Positions 6,874 to 15,831 are shown, counted from the first letter of the stretch. The stretch is 24,499 nt of DNA from CAZINM01 sp964540605 (GCA_964540605.1 CAZINM010000005.1:1-24499), one strand, 5' to 3'. The notes: generated by a model not told the origin, from the sequence alone. Program-made: numbers and translations.

Positions 6874-8781
6874 ATGTTATCAACTCAAGTAAGAGTTTTA
6901 CCTCGTGAACAAGTTACTGTAAAACCAGATTTAGAAACTAATCTAGAAACCTTTCTAGACAGAGTCATATCAAGTGAGGGTATTTACTGGGATCAGGACA
7001 GATTCATGATCGATACGACACAATCATTAGTTCAATTAGCCCTAAATTCTCCGAAAGAATATGCAGATCGCTCGATCATTGCAATCGATGTTGTAGATGT
7101 TATTAGAAAAACATATGGTTGCTATGCTGAACAACCTTATATTACAGCTTATGAAGTAGCAAAACTTTATCTTAATGATATGTTCCATTACGAATATGCA
7201 ATGACTTCTGCAAACTCGAGACCTAGATTTCATGATGTTTTAAATACTTTACAAAATTTACCTGAATCTCCTTTTAAACAATCATTATTTATGCATTTAG
7301 CAGCTATTTCATATATATATGAAAATTACTTAGAATATAAAGATAAAATTGCCAGACCAGAATATTATGATTATTTCTTGCAACTTATGGAACAAAATCG
7401 AGCAAGAATAGGCCTGTTATACCCCGAACAAACAACTTTTGCTTCTGTTGTAGGTTCTGATCGAAGGCGATTAGAATACTTGAACTCATTTAACTGGAAA
7501 ATGCTTGCTGGTTTAATATCTTTTGATCCTTCACAAGTTGCTTTACTCGATCTAGATAATGTCGGAATTGATATTATTGATATTAGACAAAAGATATTAT
7601 CTGATTTTTCATTAACATTTCCTATTAGACCAGTTTTCCCTGAACAAATGGTCAAAATATTATCACATCCGTTACTACAATTTTTAGCAAGACATCGAAA
7701 ATATGACGAGATCAGATATGTTTGTGGATTTTCTCAAAGACAATTTAGTGAAACTGTGAAATATTGGAGAAGACAAGGTTTAGTACCAGAAGATCTCTCA
7801 TTAAGTTTAACAACATGGGTAAAATATACACAATTCTGGAGCTTAATTTCAAAATATAGAAAAGAAATAGGAGTTGAATTGCCTGAAAGAAAAGGAGTCC
7901 CTTCTTTTAAAAGATCTCTAATCTCATTATCTCAAGCATTATACAGGCATATCTACAGAGCTAACTTAAAAGAGTCAAAAATACATGGTAGATGGGTTTG
8001 GCCTTTAGAAGATCATTTGTACAGACTTTATCCAGAAGAATTAGGTCTTTCAGTATCTTCATTTGAGGTATTAGAGAGGTTTTTCTCTGATCTACGCGAT
8101 ATTATCAAAGGTCTAAACATTAATACGACAGCTTTTTTCGGAGAACAAACACAAAATAGTGCTTTCATACCGTTCTTAAGAATTACTAAACATAGAATGA
8201 TTAAGGCATTAACTATAAGAAGAAGATCACCACATATAGCTGCATTATTTAACAATAATCGTGTTATTGAACCATTCAATATAAAGAGGGCAACAATAGA
8301 AGATATCGTGATTTATATGACGACGACATTGAGAAACAGAAGAATTATCCATGCCGCTCAATTTCCCATATCTCACTCTAAACGATTTCAATCATTATTT
8401 CGGTTTACTGATGGTGCTGTTATATCAAGATTATCATCTGAGCTTGAAGTTACACCTTTTGAACTTTATAGGAGGGTTGTAAGTGACATTGATCCTGAAT
8501 ATAAAGTAGGATGTGAGTTTTTCCTTGATACTGATCTATCAACTGCTATGAATTTTGCACAAGCATTAGCTAGATATCATCGTAACAGAGATATTGTGTT
8601 CAACTCTGGCTATCATCCAAAATTAGGTAAATTTGTAAGAACATTCCCTCCATATCCAGGTTCAAGAGTAATATCATTAAGCAGAAACAGGAATTCATAT
8701 AGAGCATTTTGTGCTGATAAAGGTTATTCATTAACAAATGTACTCGATTGTTACAAACAATTACAACAATCATCAAATTAA
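6874..8781 (+). CDS. uncharacterised 635-residue protein with HTH-like segments
   Basis: I do not recognise this protein. It is soluble in appearance: no signal peptide and no membrane helix. It looks largely helical and is rich in Arg, Tyr and Phe. Several stretches resemble helix-turn-helix units: residues about 278-304 (EIRYVCGFSQRQFSETVKYW, then RRQGLVP, like a recognition helix followed by a basic turn), 90-101 (ITAYEVAKLYLN) and 510-535 (DGAVISRLSSELEVTPFELY). A basic aromatic segment, KIHGRWVWPLEDHLYRLYPE, lies at 369-388, and SLSRNRNSYRAFC at 601-613. No nuclease, recombinase or ATPase motif is evident. Nucleic-acid binding is a guess based on the basic character and HTH-like stretches. 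It has its own leaderless-type promoter and ends 4 bp from the convergent methyltransferase pseudogene. Confidence 0.75.
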   Translation: MLSTQVRVLPREQVTVKPDLETNLETFLDRVISSEGIYWDQDRFMIDTTQSLVQLALNSPKEYADRSIIAIDVVDVIRKTYGCYAEQPYITAYEVAKLYLNDMFHYEYAMTSANSRPRFHDVLNTLQNLPESPFKQSLFMHLAAISYIYENYLEYKDKIARPEYYDYFLQLMEQNRARIGLLYPEQTTFASVVGSDRRRLEYLNSFNWKMLAGLISFDPSQVALLDLDNVGIDIIDIRQKILSDFSLTFPIRPVFPEQMVKILSHPLLQFLARHRKYDEIRYVCGFSQRQFSETVKYWRRQGLVPEDLSLSLTTWVKYTQFWSLISKYRKEIGVELPERKGVPSFKRSLISLSQALYRHIYRANLKESKIHGRWVWPLEDHLYRLYPEELGLSVSSFEVLERFFSDLRDIIKGLNINTTAFFGEQTQNSAFIPFLRITKHRMIKALTIRRRSPHIAALFNNNRVIEPFNIKRATIEDIVIYMTTTLRNRRIIHAAQFPISHSKRFQSLFRFTDGAVISRLSSELEVTPFELYRRVVSDIDPEYKVGCEFFLDTDLSTAMNFAQALARYHRNRDIVFNSGYHPKLGKFVRTFPPYPGSRVISLSRNRNSYRAFCADKGYSLTNVLDCYKQLQQSSN

Positions 8782-8785
8782 TACC

Positions 8786-9400
8786 CTACTCGTTCTTACT
8801 TTTAATATTTCTTGTAAAAAAATGAATAAATGTTCTTCCCCAATTTGTTTTTATTTCTTGTATATCAATTATTTCAAATTTACAATCAGTAAGTAAAGTT
8901 GATAATTCCTCTTTTTTGTAATCAGAAAAATGTCGAAATCCCCAATTTAGATCATTATTTTTTCTCTCTGAATCATTCTTACCTTCCATAACAGAAATAT
9001 ATAAAATACCATCATTTTTAAGTACTCTGTTAAATCCTTCTAAAGTTGATTTCGCATCTTTTTTTGGAATATGTAAGAACGAAGAACATGCCCAAATAGC
9101 ATCAAAAGATGACTCTTTAAAGTTTAACTTTGTCATATCCATTCTAATAAAATTGCATTTTGGACATTATATTTTAGCAATATTTAAGAATTCCTCTGTA
9201 ATACCAATTCCTGTAACATTAAAACCTTTTTCACATAGGTATTTTGATTCTCTTCCGCTTGCACATCCGATATCTAAAACTTCAATACCATTTATTAGAC
9301 CAATAAATTTGTCCAAAAGTATTTTGATATTATCATTCATGATATTTCTTGAAGAGTATTCTTTATAGATTTTTTTATAAGTAGCAGCTGTATTGTTCAT
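8786..9400 (-). pseudogene. class I SAM methyltransferase interrupted by an in-frame TAA
   Basis: A Rossmann-type methyltransferase of about 204 codons split by a single TAA at 9167-9169. The N-terminal part has VLDIGCASGRES (SAM motif I) and a second strand, GFNVTGIGIT. After the stop the same reading frame continues without a shift: CPKCNFIRMDM, then FDAIWACSSFLHIP and VLKNDGILYISVMEG. These match motifs II-IV and the post-motif strand of class I enzymes, so the homology spans the stop seamlessly. One base change (for example AAA, CAA or GAA to TAA) explains everything. A restart at the ATG 9140-9142 would give a piece lacking the SAM site. The gene begins 20 bp after tRNA-Gln on the same strand. 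A sequencing error or strain-level polymorphism is an alternative. Confidence 0.8.
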
Positions 9401-9420
9401 AGCTACTAAAGAAAAATAAT

Positions 9421-9494
9421 TGGTTGCGGGACCTGGACTCGAACCAGGATTCTCGGCTTCAAAGGCCGGTGTCCTACCATTAGACGATCCCGCA
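9421..9494 (-). tRNA. tRNA-Gln (anticodon UUG)
   Basis: A complete cloverleaf of 74 nt including an encoded CCA end (9421-9423). The 7-bp acceptor stem pairs TGCGGGA with TCCCGCA; the T arm is CCTGG-TTCGAGT-CCAGG. The anticodon loop CTTTGAA gives UUG, which reads CAA/CAG. U1-A72 at the end of the acceptor stem fits glutamine tRNAs. The outermost anticodon-stem pair (27-43) is C-A, a mismatch. The discriminator base is A. Confidence 0.93.
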
Positions 9495-9537
9495 TCAACA
9501 TTAAAAAATACTAGTTTATGAGCTATAAATATTATTT

Positions 9538-9570
9538 AGCATATAAATAATACACACAAGTTTATATGCT
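9538..9570. repeat. 10-bp perfect inverted repeat in the tRNA-Gln/membrane protein divergent region
   Basis: AGCATATAAA (9538-9547) and TTTATATGCT (9561-9570) are exact reverse complements separated by 13 nt. They lie upstream of tRNA-Gln (minus strand) and of the plus-strand membrane protein gene. On the minus strand the inner arm forms part of a possible extended -10 (TGC-TAAATA) for the tRNA. The repeat could be a protein-binding site or a hairpin; no U-tract supports a terminator. Confidence 0.45.
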
Positions 9571-9599
9571 ACCAGCTTGTATTTCAATTAATGACATGC

Positions 9600-9616
9600 G
9601 ATTCTATAATAGAATC
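9600..9616 (+). promoter_or_regulatory. -10 element inside a 7-bp inverted repeat
   Basis: GATTCTA-TAA-TAGAATC places a perfect TATAAT (9605-9610) at the centre of an inverted repeat, as expected for an operator covering a promoter. It would give a leader of about 22 nt for the gene at 9639. A second candidate, TGC-AATCAT (9625-9633), ends 5 nt before that ATG and would give a leaderless message. I cannot decide between them. Confidence 0.45.
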
Positions 9617-9638
9617 ATTATATCTGCAATCATAATTG

Positions 9639-10835
9639 ATGTTTAAAAATAAAAAGAATAAAAACAGATCTCTAGATCCAAAAATTCATCTATCTCAAAA
9701 AAATAAGGAGATTCCATTAAGAAAGAAGAAGAGATTTATTTTATTCAAGAAAAAAAATAAAGAGAATAGAAGTTATAAAAGAAAAAAAAGATTAGAATTT
9801 AAGAAATATTTAAGAATTATTTTACTTTTAGCTTTTATATTATTTCTAGGGTTCTTAATTTACAGATCTATTTTTTGGATAATTGAATTGAGAAGCTCAA
9901 ATTCTGAAGGAATAAATACAATAACTTATGTTGTTGGTTTTGATGATCTCCCAACATATCCAAATAGTGAATATATTTTTCCAGATGAGAGTGATGATAC
10001 TGTCTCGCAATTTCTGACCACAGGGAGAGCAATTTATAGGTTGGCTAGAAATAACACAATAGATGATGTTTTTGAGTATTATTCTGAAAACCTTAGCGTA
10101 ACTGAATGGGATCATATACTTTCTGTACCAAGAACAAGTCATGAGATGATGTATGGTGAGTATTATTTCAATGAAAAACTAGGCTATGGTGTAAGGATAT
10201 ATGATAGGGTTAATGATGTCTGGTATGAAAAGGTCACAAAAGATGAAGCTTTGAATGGTAAAGCTGCTCAAGTAAGTAAGAAATATGAGAGAGATCTAAT
10301 ACTATCTTCAGATCAAGGAACAAAGCTTTTGCCAGATTTCCCATGGTCTTTATCGGTACCAAAAGAATACCTTATAAAATACTTTGCTACTAATGAAGGT
10401 GATTTACGAGGAGTAACATTTACTGAGATCACCACAGGTAATGAAACAGTGCTTGAGCCAATTGCTGAATTAGATGGTTCTGCTGATGATATATATGCAG
10501 AGATATATGTATCTAAACTTAATGAGCGAACAAAATCTGAAGCTGATGAAATGGCTGATAATAATCTAACTAACTTAAATAATGATAATAGTTCATTGGA
10601 ATGGGACTTAGTAAATACTCAATATGTTGATATAAACGGGGTTTATTTGCTCGAGGCAACTTTTAACCACAAAACTGAATTAACAAAGATGTATGTATTA
10701 CATAATGAAAGAGTGAAATATGCATATGCAATTCATTTACTCGATAATGATGAATCATTCTTAAGTTTTATGCTCTTAAATATGCAAGAGCAGAAATCTG
10801 ATTATACTGGTGATGAATTTAAACTTGATGAATAG
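9639..10835 (+). CDS. bitopic membrane protein with a polybasic cytoplasmic tail
   Basis: Function unknown; 398 residues. The first 60 residues are extraordinarily basic (about 26 Lys/Arg), followed by one membrane helix at about 59-83 and a large outside domain, so the topology is N-in. The outside part seems to hold two modules. The first (about 95-215) contains DDLPTYPNSEYIF and VFEYYSENL, a pattern seen in small extracellular domains of unknown function (YPNSE followed by a FYxxxL helix). The second (about 230-390) has no recognised motif and ends acidic. The polybasic tail could contact DNA, ribosomes or acidic lipid. An in-frame TTG lies one codon before the chosen ATG. The stop TAG directly touches the stop codon of the convergent uvrC, leaving no room for a terminator. 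Confidence 0.8.
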   Translation: MFKNKKNKNRSLDPKIHLSQKNKEIPLRKKKRFILFKKKNKENRSYKRKKRLEFKKYLRIILLLAFILFLGFLIYRSIFWIIELRSSNSEGINTITYVVGFDDLPTYPNSEYIFPDESDDTVSQFLTTGRAIYRLARNNTIDDVFEYYSENLSVTEWDHILSVPRTSHEMMYGEYYFNEKLGYGVRIYDRVNDVWYEKVTKDEALNGKAAQVSKKYERDLILSSDQGTKLLPDFPWSLSVPKEYLIKYFATNEGDLRGVTFTEITTGNETVLEPIAELDGSADDIYAEIYVSKLNERTKSEADEMADNNLTNLNNDNSSLEWDLVNTQYVDINGVYLLEATFNHKTELTKMYVLHNERVKYAYAIHLLDNDESFLSFMLLNMQEQKSDYTGDEFKLDE

Positions 10836-12323
10836 TTATTGATCCTTAATATCCAATCTCTCTATCAATCTTTTTGATGTTGTTTTATTCTTTATTATTT
10901 CGTTGATCTGTTCAAATTTTGCTTTTTTAATCTCGTCTACAGAACCAAATTTTTTTATAAGTAATTTTCTTCTTTTTATTCCTATACCTTCAATACTATC
11001 TAAAACTGAATTTCTAGAACTTTTTGACCTTAATGATCTGTGATGTTTGATCGCAAACCTATGTGCTTCATCTCTTAATCTAATAATTATTCCTGGTGTT
11101 GATAGATAAGCTTTTTCGATTTTATCTTCTTTCCTGATCCAAAACTCATCTTTTCTCCGTTTATCTTTTTTCTTAGCAGCCTTACCCTTACTAATTCCAA
11201 GTAAAATGATCTCTTTAGGTATAAGATCGATCAATTTACCCAACTGTCCCTTTCCACCATCAATTACAATCATTTGAGGCATCTCATTTAACGATTCATC
11301 TGATCCATTACCGATATTTTGTAATCTTCTGTTAAGAACCTCATAAAGCATTTGATAGTCATTTGGGGTGTCTACAGATTGGATCTTAAAAATTCGATAA
11401 TTTGAATTTTTCAAGTAGCCATCAACTGCAACACTCATTGAACCATAAGCTTGTTGACCTTGTAGATTAGAAATGTCATAACATTCAATTCTTTTTAAAG
11501 TGTTCTCGATATCAATATCTTTTGAAATTGATGATAACTGTTTTTCAATACTTTTTTTATGAAAGGCAAGATATTCATCTTCACTTTCATAATAATTAAT
11601 ATTCTCTCCTAAATGTTCTAGATCAGAGATCTTATCTCGTAATTTTGCAGCCGATTCATACTCCATATTATCTGACAGATCTTTCATCTGTTGCTTTAAT
11701 TTCTTAATATGGTTTTTCTTATGACCACTCAAGAATTTAATTATCTCATTTATGCCTTCTCTATACTCTTCTACTGTATATTCTCCGAATTTAGGATTAT
11801 TACAAAGCCCTAATTTGTAATACAAACATGGTTCTTTTGGATCATTGCAAGTACAAAAAGGATGTAATTTACGAATATATCTAAAAACTTGCCAAACAGA
11901 TCTACCGTTTGGATAAGGACCAAAAAGCCTGCCTCGTTTATATTCATCTAGATTTAATGACCTTACAATTTTTACTGTTGGTATCTCATCTCTAGTATTG
12001 ATATAAAGCCATGCATGTGACTTGTCATCCTTCATCTCAACATTGTATTTGGGCAGATACTCTTTTATCAAAGCTGTTTCTAAAACGACAGCTTCGATAT
12101 TATTATCTGTCTCGATCGTTTCAATTTTATTGATCTGTGGGATCATTGGAATTATGTGAGGTCTATCAATATGGTCCGTTCGAAAATATGATCGTACCCT
12201 TGATCTAAGATTGTTTGCTTTTCCGATATAAAGAATTATTCCATTTTTATCGAGGAATTTGTATATTCCTGGACTTAAAGGAAGATTTGAAAGCTGTTCT
12301 TCAATATTTGGATTCAATTGCAT
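10836..12323 (-). CDS. uvrC: excinuclease ABC subunit UvrC
   Basis: Dual-incision nuclease of nucleotide excision repair, 495 residues from this start, shorter than the usual ~600 but with every domain. The GIY-YIG nuclease (3' incision) is at the start, with GIY at about 19-21 and YIG at 32-34. A Cys cluster FCTC...C...C around 157-174 matches the iron-sulphur site of UvrC. A UVR motif (MEYESAAKLRDKISDLEHL) binds UvrB. The RNase H-like 5' nuclease has ECYDISNLQG, VIDGGKGQL and RDEAHRFAIKHHR, followed by helix-hairpin-helix repeats (SIEGIGIKRRKLL). An ATG at 12354-12356 would overlap dnaE by 26 bp and add 11 residues; the ATG at 12321-12323 gives the family-like start MQLNPNIEEQLSNLPLSPG. Probably co-transcribed with dnaE. 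Confidence 0.95.
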   Translation of the reverse strand: MQLNPNIEEQLSNLPLSPGIYKFLDKNGIILYIGKANNLRSRVRSYFRTDHIDRPHIIPMIPQINKIETIETDNNIEAVVLETALIKEYLPKYNVEMKDDKSHAWLYINTRDEIPTVKIVRSLNLDEYKRGRLFGPYPNGRSVWQVFRYIRKLHPFCTCNDPKEPCLYYKLGLCNNPKFGEYTVEEYREGINEIIKFLSGHKKNHIKKLKQQMKDLSDNMEYESAAKLRDKISDLEHLGENINYYESEDEYLAFHKKSIEKQLSSISKDIDIENTLKRIECYDISNLQGQQAYGSMSVAVDGYLKNSNYRIFKIQSVDTPNDYQMLYEVLNRRLQNIGNGSDESLNEMPQMIVIDGGKGQLGKLIDLIPKEIILLGISKGKAAKKKDKRRKDEFWIRKEDKIEKAYLSTPGIIIRLRDEAHRFAIKHHRSLRSKSSRNSVLDSIEGIGIKRRKLLIKKFGSVDEIKKAKFEQINEIIKNKTTSKRLIERLDIKDQ

Positions 12324-12330
12324 ATTCTCA

Positions 12331-15300
12331 CTAACTGAATTTTTTAAGATACTCATCAGTTGCTGGATTCTGAGTAATAGAATTATTCAGGAATATTGAT
12401 TTTTCAGAACCATCAGAATCGTGTATTACTATTTTTACTGGAATATCACCTGGATTATCTCTTATAAATCTCTTTAAGTCATCAATTTCCTTTACAGTAT
12501 GAGTATCTTGTACATTAAAAATGACTCCATTGAAATTCGTTCCATGCTTCTCAGGATCAATATGCTTAGCTTTCTCAATAATAAAACTTTTTTGACCATC
12601 CCTCTCATTGATCTTTCCAGCAAAAAGAACTGGCTTATTAGGTTCAAGCTCATTTATCAATTCTTGATATGTTGAGGGGAAAACGATCATCTCCATAGAA
12701 CCAGTCTTGTCTTGTACAGTTATAAATGCCATAGGATCACCTTTTTTAGTGGTTATTCTTTTAATTTCGCTCACAATTCCTCCAACCACAATTATTTTTC
12801 TTGTCGCTGGAAGATCACTAATTTTTGCTATTGGAACTGCTTTTTTAGCTTGTAAAAACTCTTGAAGATCATCCAATGGGTGGCTAGTCAGATAAACTCC
12901 TAATAATTCATTCTCCCATTCAAGTTTCTGATATATTGAGACAGGTTCAGAATCTTGCAACTGTAATGGATTATCTACATGGACTTTCTTAACTGAGCCA
13001 GAAAAGAGATCGAATTGCCCTTTTGCAGACTGGCTTAATTCCTCCTTATACCTACCATAGTGTGATTCTATAGATGCAATCAACGCATTCCTATCTCCCC
13101 ACTGATCCATGGTGCCAGCTTGGATCAAATACTCTATAGTCCTTTTTTGCAATTTATTACCCATATTTCGATATATGAAATCATCGAAATTAAGGTATGT
13201 TCCATTCTCTTTTCTTTCATGAACAATTGCACTAACAACATCTTCTCCGACATTTTTAATTGCAGCCAATCCGAACCTAATGCTTGATTCACCTTCTATT
13301 GTGAATCGTATATCACTTAGATTGATATCAGGTGGTAAAACTTTAATATCTAACCTCTCACATTCATTTAGATCAATGACAACTCTATCAAAATTATCCA
13401 GATCTCCTTCTAATAAAGCAGCCATGAACTCAACTGGATAATGTACTTTTAGATAAGCTGTCCAATAAGAGATCAATGCATAAGATGCACTATGTGCTTT
13501 ATTAAAACCGTAGTTTGCAAATTGAAGCAACCTTTCCCAAAGCATTTCAACATCATTTTTATCAAAACCTTTTTCTACAGCGCCATTAACAAATTTAGGT
13601 TTCTCCATCTCCATGATGTCCATTTTCTTTTTACCCATGGCTTTTCTCAATTTGTCAGCTGCTCCCATTGTATATCCTGCAATATCTACAGCAATCCTAA
13701 TAACCTGCTCCTGATATGTAATAACTCCATTAGTGATAGAAAGGATCGATTCTAGTTCTGGTATCAAGTATTCTGCTTTTTTATGACCCTCTTTAACCTC
13801 AACATATTCTGGGATGAATTGCATAGGACCTGGTCTGTACGCAGCCAATAAATAACAGATCTCTTCCTGAGTTTGAGGTTTGAGACTTTTAATTGTTTTC
13901 CTCATTCCTTCGCTTTCCATCTGAAAGATCCCAACTGTATTTCCACTTTGGATAAGATCAAAAGCTTCCTGATCGTGTGCATCAATTTTTGAAAGATTGA
14001 TCCGTTCACCTCTTGTTCTTTCAATAATATCGACCGCATCTCCAATAACTGCCAAATTCCTAAGACCCAAAAAGTCAAACTTCATAACACCGATCTCCTC
14101 GAGATCAAACATCTCATATTGGGTCATACCAATTCCTTCATTTTTAGAATCTCGCTGAATTGGGACATATGTATCGACAGGATTTGGCGTAATAACAATA
14201 CCACAGGCGTGAGTTGACACACCTCTACATAGTCCAGCAACCTTTCTCACTATTTCAGCCATTTTTTGCATTTCAGGAGATGAGTTTATGATATCAGCGA
14301 ACTCTTTATTGTTCTGGATCATATAATCTATGTCTTTTGCCTTTCCAAAAACGATCTCAACCATCTTGCTTAATCTGTCAGCTACACTAAGATCTATCCC
14401 TAATACTCTTGAAACATCACGGATAGCTTGTCTAGTTTGTAACTTACTAAATGTACCTATTTGGCGAACATTATCTTCACCAAACTTATCGATGGTGAAT
14501 CTTATTACTTCATCTCTACGACGATCAGCTATATCGATATCGAAATCTGGGGGCGAATCTCTTTCTGGATTTAAGAAACGCTCAAAATATAACTCCCAGA
14601 TAATAGGCTCAATATTCGTGATATCGGTGCAATAGGCCACAACAGAGCCACATCCTGAACCTCTCATTCCAACGATAATCCCATTATCGCGGCAGAACTT
14701 AACAAACATTCGAGTTATCAAGAAATAATCGTTATAACCTTTATCATTGATCACCTCTAGCTCGTAATCTATCCTCTTTTTTAGATCGTCAGTTAATTCT
14801 GGATATCTTTTAACTGCACCTTCATATGTTAATTCTCTTAAATACTCAGCTGTAGATTTACCTTTTGGCTGGTCAGTAAATACAGGCTCTACTCTACCAA
14901 ATGTGATATCAAATTCCACAACACTATCTGCTATCTTTTGTGTATTATTGACAGCTTCAGGAATATCTTCATATAAAGCTGCCATTTCATCATAAGTTTT
15001 TACATACATCTCTTGTGATTCATAGCTCCTACGAGTTGGATCATCCAAGGTTTTTCCGTCTGCAATAGCCCAAAGGATCTCTTGGATCATTGAATCATCT
15101 CTTTCTAAGTAATGAGCGTCTGTTGTTGCTACAATCTCAATATTTTCCTCCTTAGCGATCTTTAAGAGTTCGTTGTTCAACTCTTCTTGTTCAGTAAATC
15201 CAGTCCTTTGAATTTCAATATATAGATCATCACCAAAAATGTCTTTTAGCTTTTTTGCATTTTCTGTTGCTTTCTTACTGTTATTATTTAATATTTCATA

Positions 15301-15729
15301 TGATAAAGGACCAGCGAAACAAGCAGTTAAAGCAATAATACCTTCTGAGTATTTCTCTAATAATTCAAAACTTACACGAGGTTTATAATAAAATCCCTCC
15401 ATATGGCCAATAGAGACTAATTTCATTAAGTTTTTATAGCCTATGAGATCTTTTGCTAATAGAACAAGATGATAATATTTATTATCAACTCCCATTTCTT
15501 TTTGTGTATGGGATCTGAATGAAACATAAATTTCACAACCAATGATAGGTTTTATACCTTCCGCTTTAAGTGTTTTTACAAATTTGTAAACTCCATACAT
15601 AACTCCATGATCAGTAATAGCACATGACTTCATGCCGTTAGCCTTAAGCTTCTCAACTAGATCCGTGATCTTTATAGTACCATCAAGAAGAGAATATTCA
15701 GTATGTAAATGAAGGTGAGTGAAATTCAT
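12331..15729 (-). CDS. dnaE: DNA polymerase III alpha subunit
   Basis: Replicative DNA polymerase of the DnaE type, 1132 residues, full length. An N-terminal PHP domain opens with HLHLHTEYSLLDG, followed by ITDHGVMYG and later ATTDAHYLERDD; its metal-binding residues look intact, so a proofreading-type activity is possible. The polymerase core has MRGSGCGSVVAYC, PDFDIDIADRRRDEV with the catalytic Asp pair, and MKFDFLGLRNL with the third Asp. AYRPGPMQFIPEY and ITYQEQV follow, then HhH repeats and an OB-fold (about 980-1060) with the segment ITTKKGDPMAFITVQDKTG. The start is the ATG at 15727-15729; a TTG one codon upstream is in frame. An extended -10 ends 6 nt before the ATG. uvrC follows after 7 nt. 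Confidence 0.97.
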   Translation of the reverse strand: MNFTHLHLHTEYSLLDGTIKITDLVEKLKANGMKSCAITDHGVMYGVYKFVKTLKAEGIKPIIGCEIYVSFRSHTQKEMGVDNKYYHLVLLAKDLIGYKNLMKLVSIGHMEGFYYKPRVSFELLEKYSEGIIALTACFAGPLSYEILNNNSKKATENAKKLKDIFGDDLYIEIQRTGFTEQEELNNELLKIAKEENIEIVATTDAHYLERDDSMIQEILWAIADGKTLDDPTRRSYESQEMYVKTYDEMAALYEDIPEAVNNTQKIADSVVEFDITFGRVEPVFTDQPKGKSTAEYLRELTYEGAVKRYPELTDDLKKRIDYELEVINDKGYNDYFLITRMFVKFCRDNGIIVGMRGSGCGSVVAYCTDITNIEPIIWELYFERFLNPERDSPPDFDIDIADRRRDEVIRFTIDKFGEDNVRQIGTFSKLQTRQAIRDVSRVLGIDLSVADRLSKMVEIVFGKAKDIDYMIQNNKEFADIINSSPEMQKMAEIVRKVAGLCRGVSTHACGIVITPNPVDTYVPIQRDSKNEGIGMTQYEMFDLEEIGVMKFDFLGLRNLAVIGDAVDIIERTRGERINLSKIDAHDQEAFDLIQSGNTVGIFQMESEGMRKTIKSLKPQTQEEICYLLAAYRPGPMQFIPEYVEVKEGHKKAEYLIPELESILSITNGVITYQEQVIRIAVDIAGYTMGAADKLRKAMGKKKMDIMEMEKPKFVNGAVEKGFDKNDVEMLWERLLQFANYGFNKAHSASYALISYWTAYLKVHYPVEFMAALLEGDLDNFDRVVIDLNECERLDIKVLPPDINLSDIRFTIEGESSIRFGLAAIKNVGEDVVSAIVHERKENGTYLNFDDFIYRNMGNKLQKRTIEYLIQAGTMDQWGDRNALIASIESHYGRYKEELSQSAKGQFDLFSGSVKKVHVDNPLQLQDSEPVSIYQKLEWENELLGVYLTSHPLDDLQEFLQAKKAVPIAKISDLPATRKIIVVGGIVSEIKRITTKKGDPMAFITVQDKTGSMEMIVFPSTYQELINELEPNKPVLFAGKINERDGQKSFIIEKAKHIDPEKHGTNFNGVIFNVQDTHTVKEIDDLKRFIRDNPGDIPVKIVIHDSDGSEKSIFLNNSITQNPATDEYLKKFS

Positions 15730-15735
15730 CAAAGA

Positions 15736-15744
15736 ATTTTAACA
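15736..15744 (-). promoter_or_regulatory. dnaE extended -10 promoter
   Basis: The minus strand reads TGT-TAAAAT, ending 6 nt before the dnaE ATG. No -35 is evident. The spacing predicts a leaderless mRNA. Confidence 0.55.
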
Positions 15745-15773
15745 ATTAGTTATAATATTTTTACATATTGTTC

Positions 15774-15782
15774 TGGTATACT
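15774..15782 (+). promoter_or_regulatory. extended -10 promoter of the envelope gene cluster
   Basis: TGG-TATACT on the plus strand, about 50 bp before the first gene of the cluster, would give a leader of about 43 nt. It diverges from the dnaE promoter. A weaker alternative -10 (AATATT, 15821-15826) ends 5 nt before the TTG start and would again give a leaderless message. Confidence 0.4.
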
Positions 15783-15831
15783 TAATATATCAGATCAAAT
15801 GCCAAAAACTTAACCTTTTTAATATTCTATT

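Noticed and set aside
9167..9169. TAA recoded as glutamine or another amino acid genome-wide
   Set aside because: TAA ends several intact genes in the window (uvrB, uvrC, mutL, the 635-residue protein), and no other internal TAA was found in a conserved gene.
9153..9368. Plus-strand reading frame opposite the broken methyltransferase
   Set aside because: It mirrors the N-terminal half of the methyltransferase and has no start signal or recognisable motif.
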